This document shows positions 21,563-33,653 of a DNA stretch of 64,000 nt, piece by piece. The position numbers were made by a program, and so were the translations under genes. Source of the DNA: Morchella semilibera (Eukaryota > Ascomycota > Pezizomycetes > Pezizales > Morchellaceae); NCBI GenBank assembly GCA_009192285.1, contig CM018604.1, forward strand, positions 744,001-808,000, written 5' to 3'. Every line of letters starts with the position of its first letter. The stretch's first letter is position 1. The notes beneath the pieces were generated by a model that was given only the letters and a program-made list of their open reading frames with translations, ran no database searches and was not told the origin of the DNA.

Positions 21563-24280
21563 GTTTGGATTGCTATTTGTCCCTTCTAATGAAGATTATT
21601 GTTGATAGGGGGCTAGAAACTGTAATTTCTTTTTGGTCTCGTGTTGAAATGATACGAGCTGTGGTGGGAAGTCGCGGATGAGTGGTAGTGTGATAACAGT
21701 ATGGTTGTGCGCGGGAGATAGAGGTAGCCTGAAGGGAACAATGGGAACTGAATGAGATGAGCGACTCGAGTTATGTATTCAATAAATATGGAAGCAGGAG
21801 TCAACAATAGTTATGTCTGGAGGGAGTGAATCTGAGAGCCTGTTTGGGGCTGGGATAGAATGGTTGGATTTCCTTATTTATTCTCCCGGTAATCTGCTGT
21901 ACTCGGGCAAAGTGAGTACTTTGTAGAATAGATATTAATATTATTTATGCAGAGGTGTCAGTCAATCGAGGAATAGATGTGGCACTCGCTCTACCCGTAA
22001 TCATCAAAGCATCTCTCCGCGGTGTCTGGTTCACATCATCTGCAGCTGAATACTAAGGCAGAGAGTTTAAACACCTAGAAGCTTTCGTCCTTTGCAATTC
22101 TTATGGCTACATGTATCCCGTCTAGAGTGTACTAGAGTGGTGCATGTGATGTATTGTACTTTTCAGTAGCTAACAGTACTCCCATGGATGATTATGGTTC
22201 TAATGCAAACCGTGGGGCTGGCCGAAGATTACATACATGTATTCCAAAGGGTAATCGGTACAGATTCCTTCTGGCACCCATCTGACTGCGTGTGAAGTTT
22301 GAACCAACACTCCAGCGACTAATCTACCCAGATAACCCACCATCCCACACATGATCGGTCATATCATACCAAAGCTCATTCGAACGGAAGGGAAGCTGCA
22401 CCCGCAGGCCTGGTACCCAGACCACACGCCATAACCTGAGAGAGAGATGTGGAGAGCCGCATTCGAGCTCCTCTTGGTCACCGATGATGCGGGATCGACA
22501 AAAGAACGCGCCTATCTCACCCAGGGAACCAAAGAGCGGGGTTGATAGGCCCCATTATCACACACAGATAAGTAAACCTCATTTTGGTCATACAAAGCTG
22601 ATCCAATTGCTGCTTCGATTGAGAAAAGCATCCGCGCCTACGATAATAGGGTAACCCCATGGGAAGCGCCTGTAAAAGTATGTAAAAGTAGAAACACTGT
22701 ACCTGCTTCCAAAACAAAGTATCCGCCGCGCCGGGCAAAAGTTCGTCATCTCTGTGTGTCAACCAATATGGGCTTTCGGAGTTACATGGTTTTGGTCCCA
22801 TGATGCATGCGATGTGATGACCATATATGGGAATTATGATTGGACAAACCTGAGTTATTTGATGAGAAAAATCCAGCAGAACTTTCAAGGTTCTAATACG
22901 TATTTGATGGCCAAATTCCTTGAAGGGTGCACTTATCCCAGCTATGACACACGTACTTAGCTGTATCAAAATGGACCGCATCGGCTTTTGGCTTTTCAGA
23001 ACCCCGCCAAGAGTTCACGGCCGCAGGCCCACAGACTCTGCCAAGATCCTTGACTCCAGTATGGAGTCCTCCGAGTGATTCTGATCGTAATACACAAAGT
23101 TCTCAAATACTAGTTATCCAAATAATGGGGTTCCAGCAACATGGTACGGTAAGCTGATTACTCTAGCTTCTTATCACCTTAACTCTCGATGCAAGATTTG
23201 GAAGCTAAGCGAACGAGGGTATCCACCATTACCATTCATGCAAGATCTCGCCCAGGTATCCTTTATCAAAAAAAGCATACCAGTAATAGGAACATTCTAG
23301 AGGATACTGTCCTACGGCGTTGTATGAGTCAAGAGCTCCTGTAAGGTACAGATAGCAAACGACCTCCAATCACTCCATCTAAAACATATGTCGCGTTACG
23401 TATGATTAAGGCCGTGCCTGGCGGCTATGCTAAGTCCTGGTTATTCATGTAGGAACGTCATGATGAACCACATACTTCATATTCTATGAACAAATCCCAC
23501 ATGGAAAACCTCGGGGCGCTTAATTCTGTTTGGTAATGATTGGGAAACCTTTGTATCCACAGACCAAACGTTACGGCCACGGAACACTGGGGATGCCTTT
23601 AACCAGGCAAACTTCGTTACGCTCTACGCAACCCTAGGTTAGCGGTACATGGTAGGAATATGTTCACATTAAATCAATTCTTACTTGCATCTATCTGCCC
23701 CCGATCTTAAGGCATAAATTGGTAAAATTTATTCGAGTGATATTTTGTGATCCAATCTTGATCCACAGCTCAAAAGCGGAGAACCTTAGGTCAATTTGTT
23801 GGTAAAGTATTAAAAGTCCTTTACTATATCCAATGTCCAAATATTAGAGGAAGACCTTCCTTAACCGCCCGAAAGACCTCAAGGCTCTGATAAACGATAG
23901 AGCTAAATATCTGATCACCACGAAGTACTCGTGCAAAATACCCATATAACACCGAGATACCAAATGGCTTACTTTAGTATGCAATAGAATACAGTATTCA
24001 ACACCCGAACGAATACTACCGGTACCCCACAAAGCGTTATCTCACCGTTGTTGAAATATTGGATTCTGACTCCGATGCACGTCTTACACAAATTATCCCA
24101 AGAGTGTTATTTTAGCCGCTTGGGGGATAAGATGCTCTTTTGTGGGGTCCACCAATTCAAATATGCTATGACGTTTATCGATTAAGGGTTAGGGTTCCCT
24201 ATTTCCAAGAGACAAGTTTAGATAACCTCATCTGACCACCCTGCTTGAACCCCGACTTCAGCATTAACCACGACTTCAGC
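21563..24280. other. Gene-poor divergent spacer
   Basis: About 2.7 kb without a supportable gene, lying between the IGO1 start and the gene at 24281. A minus-strand frame at 22517-22981 (154 codons) has no recognisable motif. TACATGTA occurs at 22108 and 22234. The part at 23.0-24.2 kb is A+T-rich and looks like decayed sequence. A telobox (AGGGTTAGGGTT) lies at 24185-24196. Confidence 0.45.
24185..24196 (+). promoter_or_regulatory. Telobox-like double telomere repeat
   Basis: AGGGTTAGGGTT lies about 85 bp upstream of the ATG at 24281. Such short interstitial telomere repeats serve as Tbf1/Myb-type factor sites in some fungal promoters. A role here is inference from position. Confidence 0.4.
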
Positions 24281-25477
24281 ATGAAGCCCACAAATATTGC
24301 CCGCGTGTCATTCACTAAATCCTCACTGTCACGCTTCACTACTCTTCTGAACACACCCCTAGCTGGCCCCGCCGTAGAATCGGGAAAATTCCTCTCACTA
24401 ATTAAGGAATCTTTCAGGAACTGTCTTGAGGACTCTACACCTCCGGTCGCACCAACTGACAGTCACTTGAGTCGTGTCCTTTCCGCTGAACGGCTGCTTT
24501 TTCCTAACCGTACCGGGGCCTCCTCTTCCGCCGCATCTAATCCGAACATCAAGAAGTTTCTCCAGGACCCTCTTGAACTGTTTGAGGAGCAATGTTTACT
24601 CGGGAAGGCGGACGCTGAACTTGCTGCGCTCTGTCTCAGTAGACATATCCGTGACGGACTAATACCGGATCCTCCCGCCAACATACCCGTGCCCGGGGTG
24701 CTCCGGTGGAGCGCCGCTACCATTGTGCTGGACGGGCTAAAGAGGTCTGGTGTTGGTGAGCCGGCCGATGTGATGTCTAATCCGAGACTTGCACGGGCTG
24801 TTGCGGAGTGCTGGGCGGTTGAAGATAAGGATGAGATGATAGTTTGGTGGTCAAAAATGACCGGAAAGGAGACATCGGTGATGCGGCAGAATATCTTGTT
24901 CTTTGGGATCAGGAAGATTCTCCATATGCGAGGATGGAAGAGTGCTGTGGCAGCATTTATGGAGGTCTTGGAGGGGGGCCAGAAGGGCGTGAAGTTTTCA
25001 AGGAGAGAGTACTACAGAGTGGGAGTAATGTTGTGTGAAGAGGGCGTCGGGAGCTTTTCAAAACACCCTGATTTCACGAGGTTGATTCTAAAGTCCTCAG
25101 CGTGGGCTCTCAACCTGCAGATGGGGGCATGGATTCATTTAAAGTTTACGCGCCAGGTAGACATGGGGGTGCTTTATTTCAAGAAATTAGCAGATCATTT
25201 GAGCGCTGGGGAGCGGGTAGCATTGGGGGTTTGGTATCGTCATGATAGTAAATTTCCTGTAGATCTGACGAGGGAGTGTCTAGTACAGGGAAAGATAGAG
25301 GACGCAGAGATGATTAAGAGCGTAGTCGAGAGGGTTTTCGCCAACAGGTTGCCCGAGGAGCATCTTGATGAGATGGAGAGAATGATAGAGCAGGCCAAGT
25401 CTGGGAAGACTGGTGAAGGAGCCCCCAAAGATGGTGAGAGCATTGCCGATCTGCAAGGCATGATAAATGCACTCTGA
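24281..25477 (+). CDS. Unrecognised protein, possibly mitochondrial
   Basis: A single-exon frame of 398 residues from the first ATG. An upstream in-frame TTG extends the open frame to 24245 but is not a likely start. I do not recognise the family. The first 35 residues (MKPTNIARVSFTKSSLSRF and on) are basic, hydroxylated and free of acidic residues, which resembles a mitochondrial targeting sequence. The rest looks all-helical, with segments such as AELAALCLSRHIRDGL, ALGVWYRHDSKF and GKIEDAEMIKSVVERVFA. These recall TPR/PPR-like or Sel1-like helical-pair proteins. A role in mitochondrial gene expression or complex assembly is possible but not shown. Codon use and the intact frame support a real gene. 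Confidence 0.7.
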   Translation: MKPTNIARVSFTKSSLSRFTTLLNTPLAGPAVESGKFLSLIKESFRNCLEDSTPPVAPTDSHLSRVLSAERLLFPNRTGASSSAASNPNIKKFLQDPLELFEEQCLLGKADAELAALCLSRHIRDGLIPDPPANIPVPGVLRWSAATIVLDGLKRSGVGEPADVMSNPRLARAVAECWAVEDKDEMIVWWSKMTGKETSVMRQNILFFGIRKILHMRGWKSAVAAFMEVLEGGQKGVKFSRREYYRVGVMLCEEGVGSFSKHPDFTRLILKSSAWALNLQMGAWIHLKFTRQVDMGVLYFKKLADHLSAGERVALGVWYRHDSKFPVDLTRECLVQGKIEDAEMIKSVVERVFANRLPEEHLDEMERMIEQAKSGKTGEGAPKDGESIADLQGMINAL

Positions 25478-27877
25478 AAGTTAAATCCGGGGGATCTGAC
25501 TTGTAAATTCTTTTCGTATGGTCTCGATTGTCTGAGGGTGTGGTCATGATTGCACAGTAAGGTGCTGCTGTGCCTGAGTGGGATTCATATTGTCTGGGCG
25601 TTTTATTTTCGGCATACCTATCATTTCCTTTATCTCAGTACGTATTGTGGGTGGTATTATGTACCATATGTGTACATGCGATCGTTTGGGCTCTTTTCTT
25701 TCTTTGATTTTTCTCCTTCTGTTGATCCTTGATTGCATAATACGATATGATCAAGCTTAAGTAGGTTAGTATTGATTAAGAACTACTTTAATTCGCCGTG
25801 AGAGATATGGTATCTACATTTACCGAACATATAGCCCTCATCTGATCAGTCGTCATCGCCGTTTCATTTGATCCTTGGTTTGGCATAACTGTAGGCGCAA
25901 TAATCATACATGTAAGCAGAACATCGATGCATCATCTCCTTACTTTTACATACCCGATCCCGGACGCCAGTGCCTCGGCGCTGCACTGAGTACCCCCAGG
26001 TTATGTACCTACAGGAAGGTATGTCTGACTAGACTACCAGCGGGGGGGATATTGAAGACTCACCGCGGATGTGCAATAGTTTCATAAGTTATATAGTGAT
26101 TCGATATATGTAGGTACATAAGTTTAACTATAATTACTTAGAATACGTTACCCTCAGTGGCTGGGTTATTTCTGTTGTTTTTACTTTTTTGTTTAATTAC
26201 TTATCCACCTCTCCGCCATCCCCATGCCCCACGGTTCAGCCCAGACGACTGACCATCACTGTAACTTGGCCTCAACAGAGCTTGGTAGACTCGTAGAGTA
26301 GGTACGCAGCAGCGCAACAACGAGGCTGCACATGCATGCATGGAAGACGTGTCAGCCATCCTCGAACGAGTTGATTTTCGACGCCAGTGGGGGGGGAGAG
26401 CTTGTACACCTCACAGCCTGAAGCACCCACTTCTGCCCATGCACACTTTTTTTTTTCAATACATGAGAGCAACCCTGGATGGAGTAAGTACTGGATGGAG
26501 TACAGTTTTTCTGCGGAGAGGGAAAAAAAAGATAGAGAGAGAGAGGAAGGTATTTGTATTCTTCCCATCGTTACATAAAAGCGATGGGATCATGGGAAAT
26601 GGTGATTATCTGGTTATTCCGATGTCACTGCACACGTATCTAGCACCAAGCTATACCTATCCTATTCACCTTCTATATCCCCGTAGAAATGGTAAATGGT
26701 ACTCCACTCTACCTACATAACTGCTGCTGAATAGGCATAGAGATGCGGGATATGGATGGGTAAAGGTTGCAGAGTACATGAGGTAGGTACACTGTTGAGC
26801 GGAGTAGGCAGGCAGTGTGAAGATCTGTACAAATAGCCCTCCCGTTGCAAGAAAATGAGAAAAATGGGTGAGGAGAGAAGAGAAGGACGGCTTATAATAC
26901 GTCCCAGAAAAAGTGTCTCAATTTCCATCTAGACCCGTTAAAAAGCGATCTGTTCGGGAGTTATTCTTTTCTTCTCATCCCCCATTTCTCTTTCTTCTTC
27001 CTTTTTTGCGAGTTTCTCCTCCTCGAGTCGATCGAACCAAAGCTCCCAGCGTCCAGTGTTGCACACATTGTTGGTACCGTGAATTGCCTGCCACCCTGCC
27101 AGTGGTTGGAAGAGAATAGTTTACACATCCGCGAGATAATCTACAATCTCTAGAAGAAGAAGAGATAGTCACCGAAAATCCCCTCTTAGTGGTACACAGG
27201 ATATACAAGAAGGGAAAGGGAGGGGAAAAAAATAACAGAGTTCACTGCCCTGCCATACCCTGCAATACCAACCATCTCTTCTTCTTCGATCATCTCTACC
27301 CGTCCATCCATCCATCATCCATCCACCCATCCCACACACTCAGCGACTGACCTCATACCTCATCCCTGGCAAACACACACACACCCTGATCCATATTAAA
27401 GTACCTAAATGCCCCTCCCCCTCATTTTCTCAACATATCTACAACCCATACACACCCTTTTCAGCCTGGCCCAACCGCCCTACGAAACTCATAACTAAAT
27501 CCATACACGCCCCACAAAAGTCTCGGGGCCCCTTCTACAGTGTGCTCGAATTCCTTAATTATAGCCAAGCAGCTACGAGAGTGGTAGTAACCATCAACCA
27601 ACAGAAGCACAACGCGCTACTACCATCTTGGTAACCAACTCTTACACTGCCCACTGAAGCTTGCCTCATTTTAAGAGTTTCGCTTCAGCTCCCCCCCCCT
27701 CCTCACCTAGCCCTCCCCACTCCCTCGGTGTGGGCTCAATAAACATACTCTCTATATATTCTCGATAAATCCGCAAAACTGGACCTCGTACTTGCAAACC
27801 CGCCTAGTGGTCACCAGCCAACTAGTGCCTACCACCAGTCGACTAGTGCTCGGCCTCCTCGCCCCAGCAGGCGAAAT
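25478..27877. other. Gene-poor spacer, long 5' region of the DUF7514 gene
   Basis: No supportable gene. It has one TACATGTA at 25907-25914, and T- and A-rich runs. From about 27240 the plus strand becomes strongly pyrimidine-rich (CATCC and CACACAC repeats). This pattern is common in fungal promoters and 5' untranslated regions and suggests the transcript of the next gene starts here. Confidence 0.4.
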
Positions 27878-29754
27878 ATGACTCCGCCGCCGCATAAACC
27901 ACCAAATCCTAGAGAGTTTTGGGGGTATCTTATCAGTCGGGAACAGCCGACGCAACCGACACCGTTGTTTCGGAGTCTGTTAAACTCCATCGCAAATTAT
28001 ATTGTACGTCGCATGCAATTTTAGAAATGTGGAAAGCCAGAAAACTAATAGGAATTATAGATAGAAGAGTTAGAACCTAAAGAAATACGGTGCTTAACAC
28101 CAGAAAAGATCTCAGTTTTTTATCATCATGTTGGAGGTGATCTTGATGGTAAGATCCTCCTAAGTCGTTCTAAGCGCATCGGGAGAGTGAATACAGTTAG
28201 TTTGGGTGGAATGCTGAAAATAATACAGATTTATTCCTCGCAACGCCACCGGATGTATTGTCCTCGATCTATACCACCCTGGGCTGCTCACATACGCTCC
28301 AGCCAATGCCCAGGGACGACTTTGTCCCGCCCAGTATTCCCGCGCTAACAAGTCGCGGCTTCGTTACATGGCAGACAATTCAGCTGCTACTTGACCCCAT
28401 AGAGCACGTGCCTTACTTACAAAAAGCAGCTCGGGTTTTTCCACTTCGAAACCCAGACACAGGTGAACTATTTCCACGGGAAATTCCTTCTGAGGCGTTT
28501 CCCTCAGCGCCGGATGGCGAAACAGTAAGATGGCACGATGAAATGTTTGAAAAGAAGAAGGAAAGGGATGCAATCAAAGAAGCCGCCGCAGCCGCCGCAG
28601 CAGCCGCCGCGACCGCGCCCCCAACTAAGCATGGGAAAGTACAGGTCCCGGTAGGTGGGGAACATGTGGAGCAACCCCCCGTACAAGAATACCACCGGCA
28701 CCATCATCATTATGCACAGCCGCATCAGTACCAGGAGCATTATGTAAGTTCCCGGAGTCGCAAATCAAGACGGGCGCCGGCGCCAGCACCAGAACCCCCG
28801 GTAGAAGCTGAGCGCTACTCGAGAAGCGCACCAGGAGTGTCAGATATCAATAATCCATTTACACATCACTCCAGACACCATGGCAATCATGTATCTTCAG
28901 AAACGGTATTCGCCTCTGATGGTGAAGGTGGGCATTCGCACAGTAGACATCAGTCGCGACACCACTCTCGTAGAGGAACAAGGGAACGTGAGTTTACGAA
29001 ACCATACCACTACGAAAATGGCGTTGTTACACCCGTTGCCCCAATATTCCCAATCGAGCCTGTCTATGTAGATGGGATTCGTATCCTTAATGACCAAATT
29101 CCTTCCTCCCCACCGTTGTCTGGTAACCAACACTTTCACTACCACGCTCCTACAGTCACAGCTGAGCACCCGGGATCATGTTCATCCAGTAACAGTGATC
29201 TTCATGGTGCTTACCACAGCAACCACCATCACAGCCACTACCAATCCCCCGAGCACCTCACTCACGGCCGCCATCGCGACCATTCCCGTCCATCACGATC
29301 CTCATCCCCGATTCATGGTGAGCCAGTTCTCCGGAAGAGCGTCAGTGCGTATTACCCTGGTCAGGAACCGCCAATTCATGCACACTCCCACTCGCGCTCT
29401 CGCTCTGGCAGCTCTGGAAGACGGATCCGCCGCGAGGTCGTGTCGGACATGGACAGCGATGCATCTGACGTGTATGTCAGCGGCTCTGGTGGAGGAGGAG
29501 GCTGGACTCTTCACAACGAGCGGGCAAGACTCGACGAGGAAGAACGACAAAGGAGCAAGGAACAGGAAAAGCTGGAAAAGCGCCATAGAAGGGCAGCAAG
29601 AGAAGCGGAAAGAGAGCGGAGCTCGACTTGGGGGGCCTACGATGCCCCTGCTGCAGCGCCAATTAGTGGAGGTGGAGCTGGTGCTAGGAGCGGGAGGAGC
29701 GGCGGGGGAAGGAGGTACTACAGAGTTGAAGTGGAAGAAGCCGACAGGTATTAG
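27878..29754 (+). CDS. DUF7514-type protein with His-rich and Ser/Arg-rich tail
   Basis: Exons are 27878-28003, 28061-28148 and 28229-29754, giving 579 residues. The first 150 residues resemble the DUF7514 domain of filamentous fungi: REFWGYLISREQPTQPTPLF, then LATPPDVLSSIYTTLGC, then SRGFVTWQTIQLLLDPIEHV and IPSEAFPSAPDGETVRWH. The function of this domain is not known to me. After an alanine run of 11, the tail is disordered and rich in His (HHHHYAQPHQYQEHY), Ser and Arg (SHSHSRSRSGSSGRR), and it ends with a charged helix (RLDEEERQRSKEQEKLEKRH). Splice signals are canonical, with branch ACTAATA in intron 1. The reading frame is open for some 45 codons upstream of this ATG, so an additional 5' exon is possible. 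Confidence 0.8.
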
Positions 29755-31796
29755 TAGCTTTGGGTTGGGCTGGGTTGGTTGGTTGGGCTGGTTGGGCTGG
29801 GTTGGTTGGTTGGGCTGGTTGGGCTGGGCTGGGTTCAGACGGCGTTGAGGATTTCTTATTTTCTATGTGAATAGTTCTTTCTCTCTCTCTCTCTCGTTTT
29901 TGGTGCGGCGATTAATTTATTATGTCGTTTATGAGGACCTCTGCATTTTAGGGCGTTGATAACTTGATATCCAGGACTTGAATTCTTTAAATTGCATGAG
30001 CTATATGAATCTGAGGGGAGTTGATGGAGGGAGTGAGAAAGGATTATTTCTACTTGCTATTAAACTCAGCTCGTTTACAAATATCTGCATTTAAATTTGT
30101 CGTTTGTAAAGTAATTGTGTCTAAATGTGATGTAGTTATGTACTTCTAGGGGTCTAAGAAGTTGTCGAGTTATAAAGTTCACACAATAGATCAATCTAGG
30201 TACTCAGTCCCTCGATAAAAATATCATTAGCTACTCGCGCGTTAACTAAGTCGCCGGATATCGTTGCAGCCAAACGCTTATCAAGCTAGAAATACATGTA
30301 TCCTTTGTATGCGTTCCGTCATGAATTATCACTCGAGCGGATGACATTTCAACAGAAGCCATTTATTGTATGTAGCCCGTGGGACTGTGGCGAACACCCT
30401 CTTATCTCATAGCCCCTCTAGAATCCCTCCTAAATGCATGGGGAAACGCTGGATCAAAGAATAAAGGAAATAGGGGATTTAGCAATCAGTAAATTATTTA
30501 ACGTGCGAGAAGCTCCAACTTTCCCCAGGCGTTTGCTACTTCTACTTCTTTGCGTCTTTCTCTCTTGTTTCTTTTATGGCCTCACTTACTAAGTCTCCAG
30601 GGTTTCGGGCATGCCTACTTCGGTCTATAGTAGGTCCCTACATTTTTACTCTCGTTAATAAGACATCGCCCATGGCCATTGATTGATTGACCGGTTGATT
30701 TAAGTACTGGGGCAACAACCATCAGGTACCTAGGCTGCAAGGACCCACTCTCCCAGCCCTTTTTCAACCAGCTGTAGCTATAGTCCCAAACTCCGCTACT
30801 ATAAAGGGCTGCTCGCCAAGAATATTTATCGCCTAGCCTGATACTACCGCTTTGGTGGGTTTTATTCCCTTTGATACCTCTCCGTTTGCGCCTCTCAATA
30901 CCCCCCCCCCCTCTCTACTATATCCACTGTAATACGTCCTATTGACCTTTCAGCGTACAAATAGTCATGTTTGACCCTTATATATTCTCCGCCCCGGCCC
31001 CCCTGGTGGACCCCCGCTGCTCTTATTGCGAAATAGCTGGCTGGCTGGTGTATTGTGTGCTCCATAGCCTGTTTAAACTGTGTAGGTTATGTGAATCTTG
31101 ATAAGCTAGACGGATGGCAGAAACTTGTTAGTTTGATCATAGCATGTGAGCTTTTACTTTCTGATTTGCTGTTGGTTGCATATATGTGTTCTCTGTCCGG
31201 TTTTGAGCTTAGTGCACTCACGGATTCAGTAAGGAGTATGGATGCCCCCTGTTTTTTTTCTGTTGGAATATTTAAAAAAACTGAAAAATTAATCCCGCGC
31301 CGCAGATTGATATTACGAGTGATGTGTCATGATTACAAAGTTTTTGTCGTATCGACGGGCTCTAAACATATTGCGGCACTCATGGAGTCGTAGGATTAAG
31401 TATGACTAACTTGGAATAAGTTTTAGAGCTGGCTATAGACTTAATGGTTAAGGTAAGGAGAACGGGGCTTTTGGGAACGAGAGCTCTCTGCAAAAATTCA
31501 AAGCTGAAGACTGTACTTTATATACGGACCTGTAAAAACCCATAGAGACTCAGGTAATAGTATAATAGTTAACCCACTTCGCCCACACAGAATTACGGTT
31601 ATTAGGAGGGGAAGGGGGTTACAAGGTCACAAGGCCGTAGGATATCAAAGCACAACCACAATGTCAAGAACGTAAACCTGTTGATCCTTACTCCATTTTC
31701 AACTATAAACAGTAGATATCTAAGGAAAACGCTTAAACTCCAATACGCCATTTATTCCAACACTCCTGAACTAACAGCGTCAAAAGAAAACAATCC
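29755..31796. other. Gene-poor spacer
   Basis: No supportable gene. It starts with a G/T minisatellite at 29767-29835 just after the stop of the DUF7514 gene, followed by a CT run near 29880. TACATGTA occurs at 30293. A plus frame at 31055-31393 (112 codons) has no recognisable features. Confidence 0.4.
29767..29835 (+). repeat. 27-bp minisatellite, two full copies
   Basis: The units at 29767-29793 and 29794-29820 are identical, each beginning GGGCTGGGTTGGTTGG, and a partial third unit follows. It lies in the 3' untranslated region or flank, 12 bp past the stop codon. Confidence 0.8.
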
Positions 31797-32354
31797 TCAT
31801 TTAGCCCCTTTATTTGCCAAAAACGCCATGAGATGTTCTCCCGCACCAAAGCCCCTATCCTGTTGCTTCCACCACCTATATCCCCTCGCCATCTCCATGA
31901 TAGTCTTGCCCTCCTTATCCTTCGAGTTGATGTCCGCCTTATTCTCTATCAACTCGATGAATATCGCCCTGAGCATCCTCATATCCTCCACCGATGTCGA
32001 ATGCGGGTGCTCCATCATCCTCTCAAAGCACCAGTCCAGAGGCGTAAACCCTCTCTTGTCCCTCGCGCTCACGTCCGCGCCGTTCTCCAGAAGGAGCCTG
32101 ACGATGGTGAGGCCCGCGGGCGTTGTGAGCTTTGAGGCAACGTGGAGAACGGTGTACTGCTTTTGCCTCTTGCCGTTGACGGTGGTGTTGACGTTGGGCG
32201 TGGAGGGGGCGGCGAGGATTTCTTGGGTGAGGGGGATGTTTTCGCTGCTGACGGCGTGCACGATGGAGGGCAGGGTGTGGTGCGAGGAGCGGATTATCCC
32301 TATGGCATTGTCGAGTATTGTGGAGAGGTTTGATTGGGATCGTGAGATTAGCAT
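31797..32354 (-). CDS. Small ankyrin-repeat protein
   Basis: A single-exon frame of 185 residues. Repeats are seen at about residues 68-100 (YTVLHVASKLTTPAGLTIVR, LLLENGADV), 102-150 (GFTPLDWCFE, LIENKADI) and 150-185 (EGKTIMEMARGYRW). There is no signal peptide or other domain. The first 60 residues may form an additional degenerate repeat (LPSIVHAVSSENIPLTQEIL). Its partner is unknown. It lies 1.3 kb from another ankyrin gene on the same strand, but the two proteins differ in length and repeat sequence, so recent tandem duplication is not evident. Confidence 0.78.
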   Translation of the reverse strand: MLISRSQSNLSTILDNAIGIIRSSHHTLPSIVHAVSSENIPLTQEILAAPSTPNVNTTVNGKRQKQYTVLHVASKLTTPAGLTIVRLLLENGADVSARDKRGFTPLDWCFERMMEHPHSTSVEDMRMLRAIFIELIENKADINSKDKEGKTIMEMARGYRWWKQQDRGFGAGEHLMAFLANKGAK

Positions 32355-33653
32355 TTTCGGTTTTTTTGGTTTTTTCTTTTTTGTGTAGTTGAATGTTGGG
32401 GGGTAGATGTTTCGTTTTGGGGAGTGTTTAAGGGGTTAATGGGCTGAGGAGCGGCCTTATATGGCCCATACCCTGGAGGTATACTACTATATTAAGGGAT
32501 CGTTATCTCAAACCCTGCACAGTATGTAGGCTCGAACTACTTCACCTCATAGAAAGCTTTTTACTTTCCAATACCTCAGAATGAAGGATTTGAGTACGAC
32601 TTCTAATTCATATATGAAGGTACGTCGCTATTGTCCTAATATAAAATTTGATATTGTCACCACCAACTCTTCACCGTAACTGAAAAGCCTCCAGTCAAAC
32701 CGATAAGAAAATGCCGGGATATCCGCGCCTTTATCAATGTTGTAGTTCCATAAGGTCAAAAAGGCTACAGTAGTGGTGTTTTCCAATAATTCGTGCTACA
32801 TGAAAATAAAAAACCTTTCAGCTGCAGCTACCCGCCTACATACTTTATCGACACCGGCCAGGTGAGAGATGCAGTCATTGATTCCGCGATATCAAGGTTC
32901 GTAGCTAACCACCATACTCCGGCAAAGATACCACGAGCTCATGGCAATCATACCCTCTGCACCAGGACCTCGATCTGAAACTCTCCCGGAACCGTTTTTC
33001 CCAGTGCGCTGGTAACCGCACCGGTGTGTGGTGTCCCGGTAAAGGTGAAACCAGAATCTGATAAGACAAGACAGGCAGGAACACCGCACGCAACATTCAC
33101 ATTCTGCAGACCCCCTCAACACCCGGTGCGGCGCAAAAAAAAAAAGCTAACCCCTAGTGGACTCCCACCCCTGGTTTTTAGAACTCTGGACCTCTCGATG
33201 AGGGAATTGACAAACTCTCGGTGTTGGGCCAGCGGTCGAAGTGAAATAAACTTTGCACTTGTAATCACCCAAGTCGTCATGGTCCAAACATCTCCCTACA
33301 TACAGGGCAGTAGTGGGCTGTGTCTACGTGCGGGGGATTAGAGGTGGGTTTCTACTAAGGGTGGATAACCCTAGCCCTGAGTTTAGGTTCTAAATTGACC
33401 TCAATCGATCAAGATCACGATAAATTCAGAGAAAGAGTGATATCAGGAACGAAGCCTAAGTATGAATTCTGCGGCTAAAGTAATGAAGATAATACAACGC
33501 TAATATACAGAACCTATAGTACAATGCAAGTAAAGTACGAAATGGCCTAACTCTAACCCACCATATAATAATAAAAAGAGACCCCCGCCAACTCCAAAAA
33601 AGAGAAACATGGGAAGCCCGCTCCCCAAGATAAGAAGAAAGAAAACTCTCCGT
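32355..33653. other. Spacer between two ankyrin genes
   Basis: No supportable gene. It has an A12 run near 33136, and nothing else stands out. Confidence 0.4.

Noticed and set aside
22517-22981. 154-codon minus-strand frame
   Set aside because: No recognisable domain, no neighbouring exon and irregular composition. It is likely a chance frame in decayed spacer.
31055-31393. 112-codon plus-strand frame
   Set aside because: No homology signal, biased toward T-rich codons, and in gene-poor spacer.
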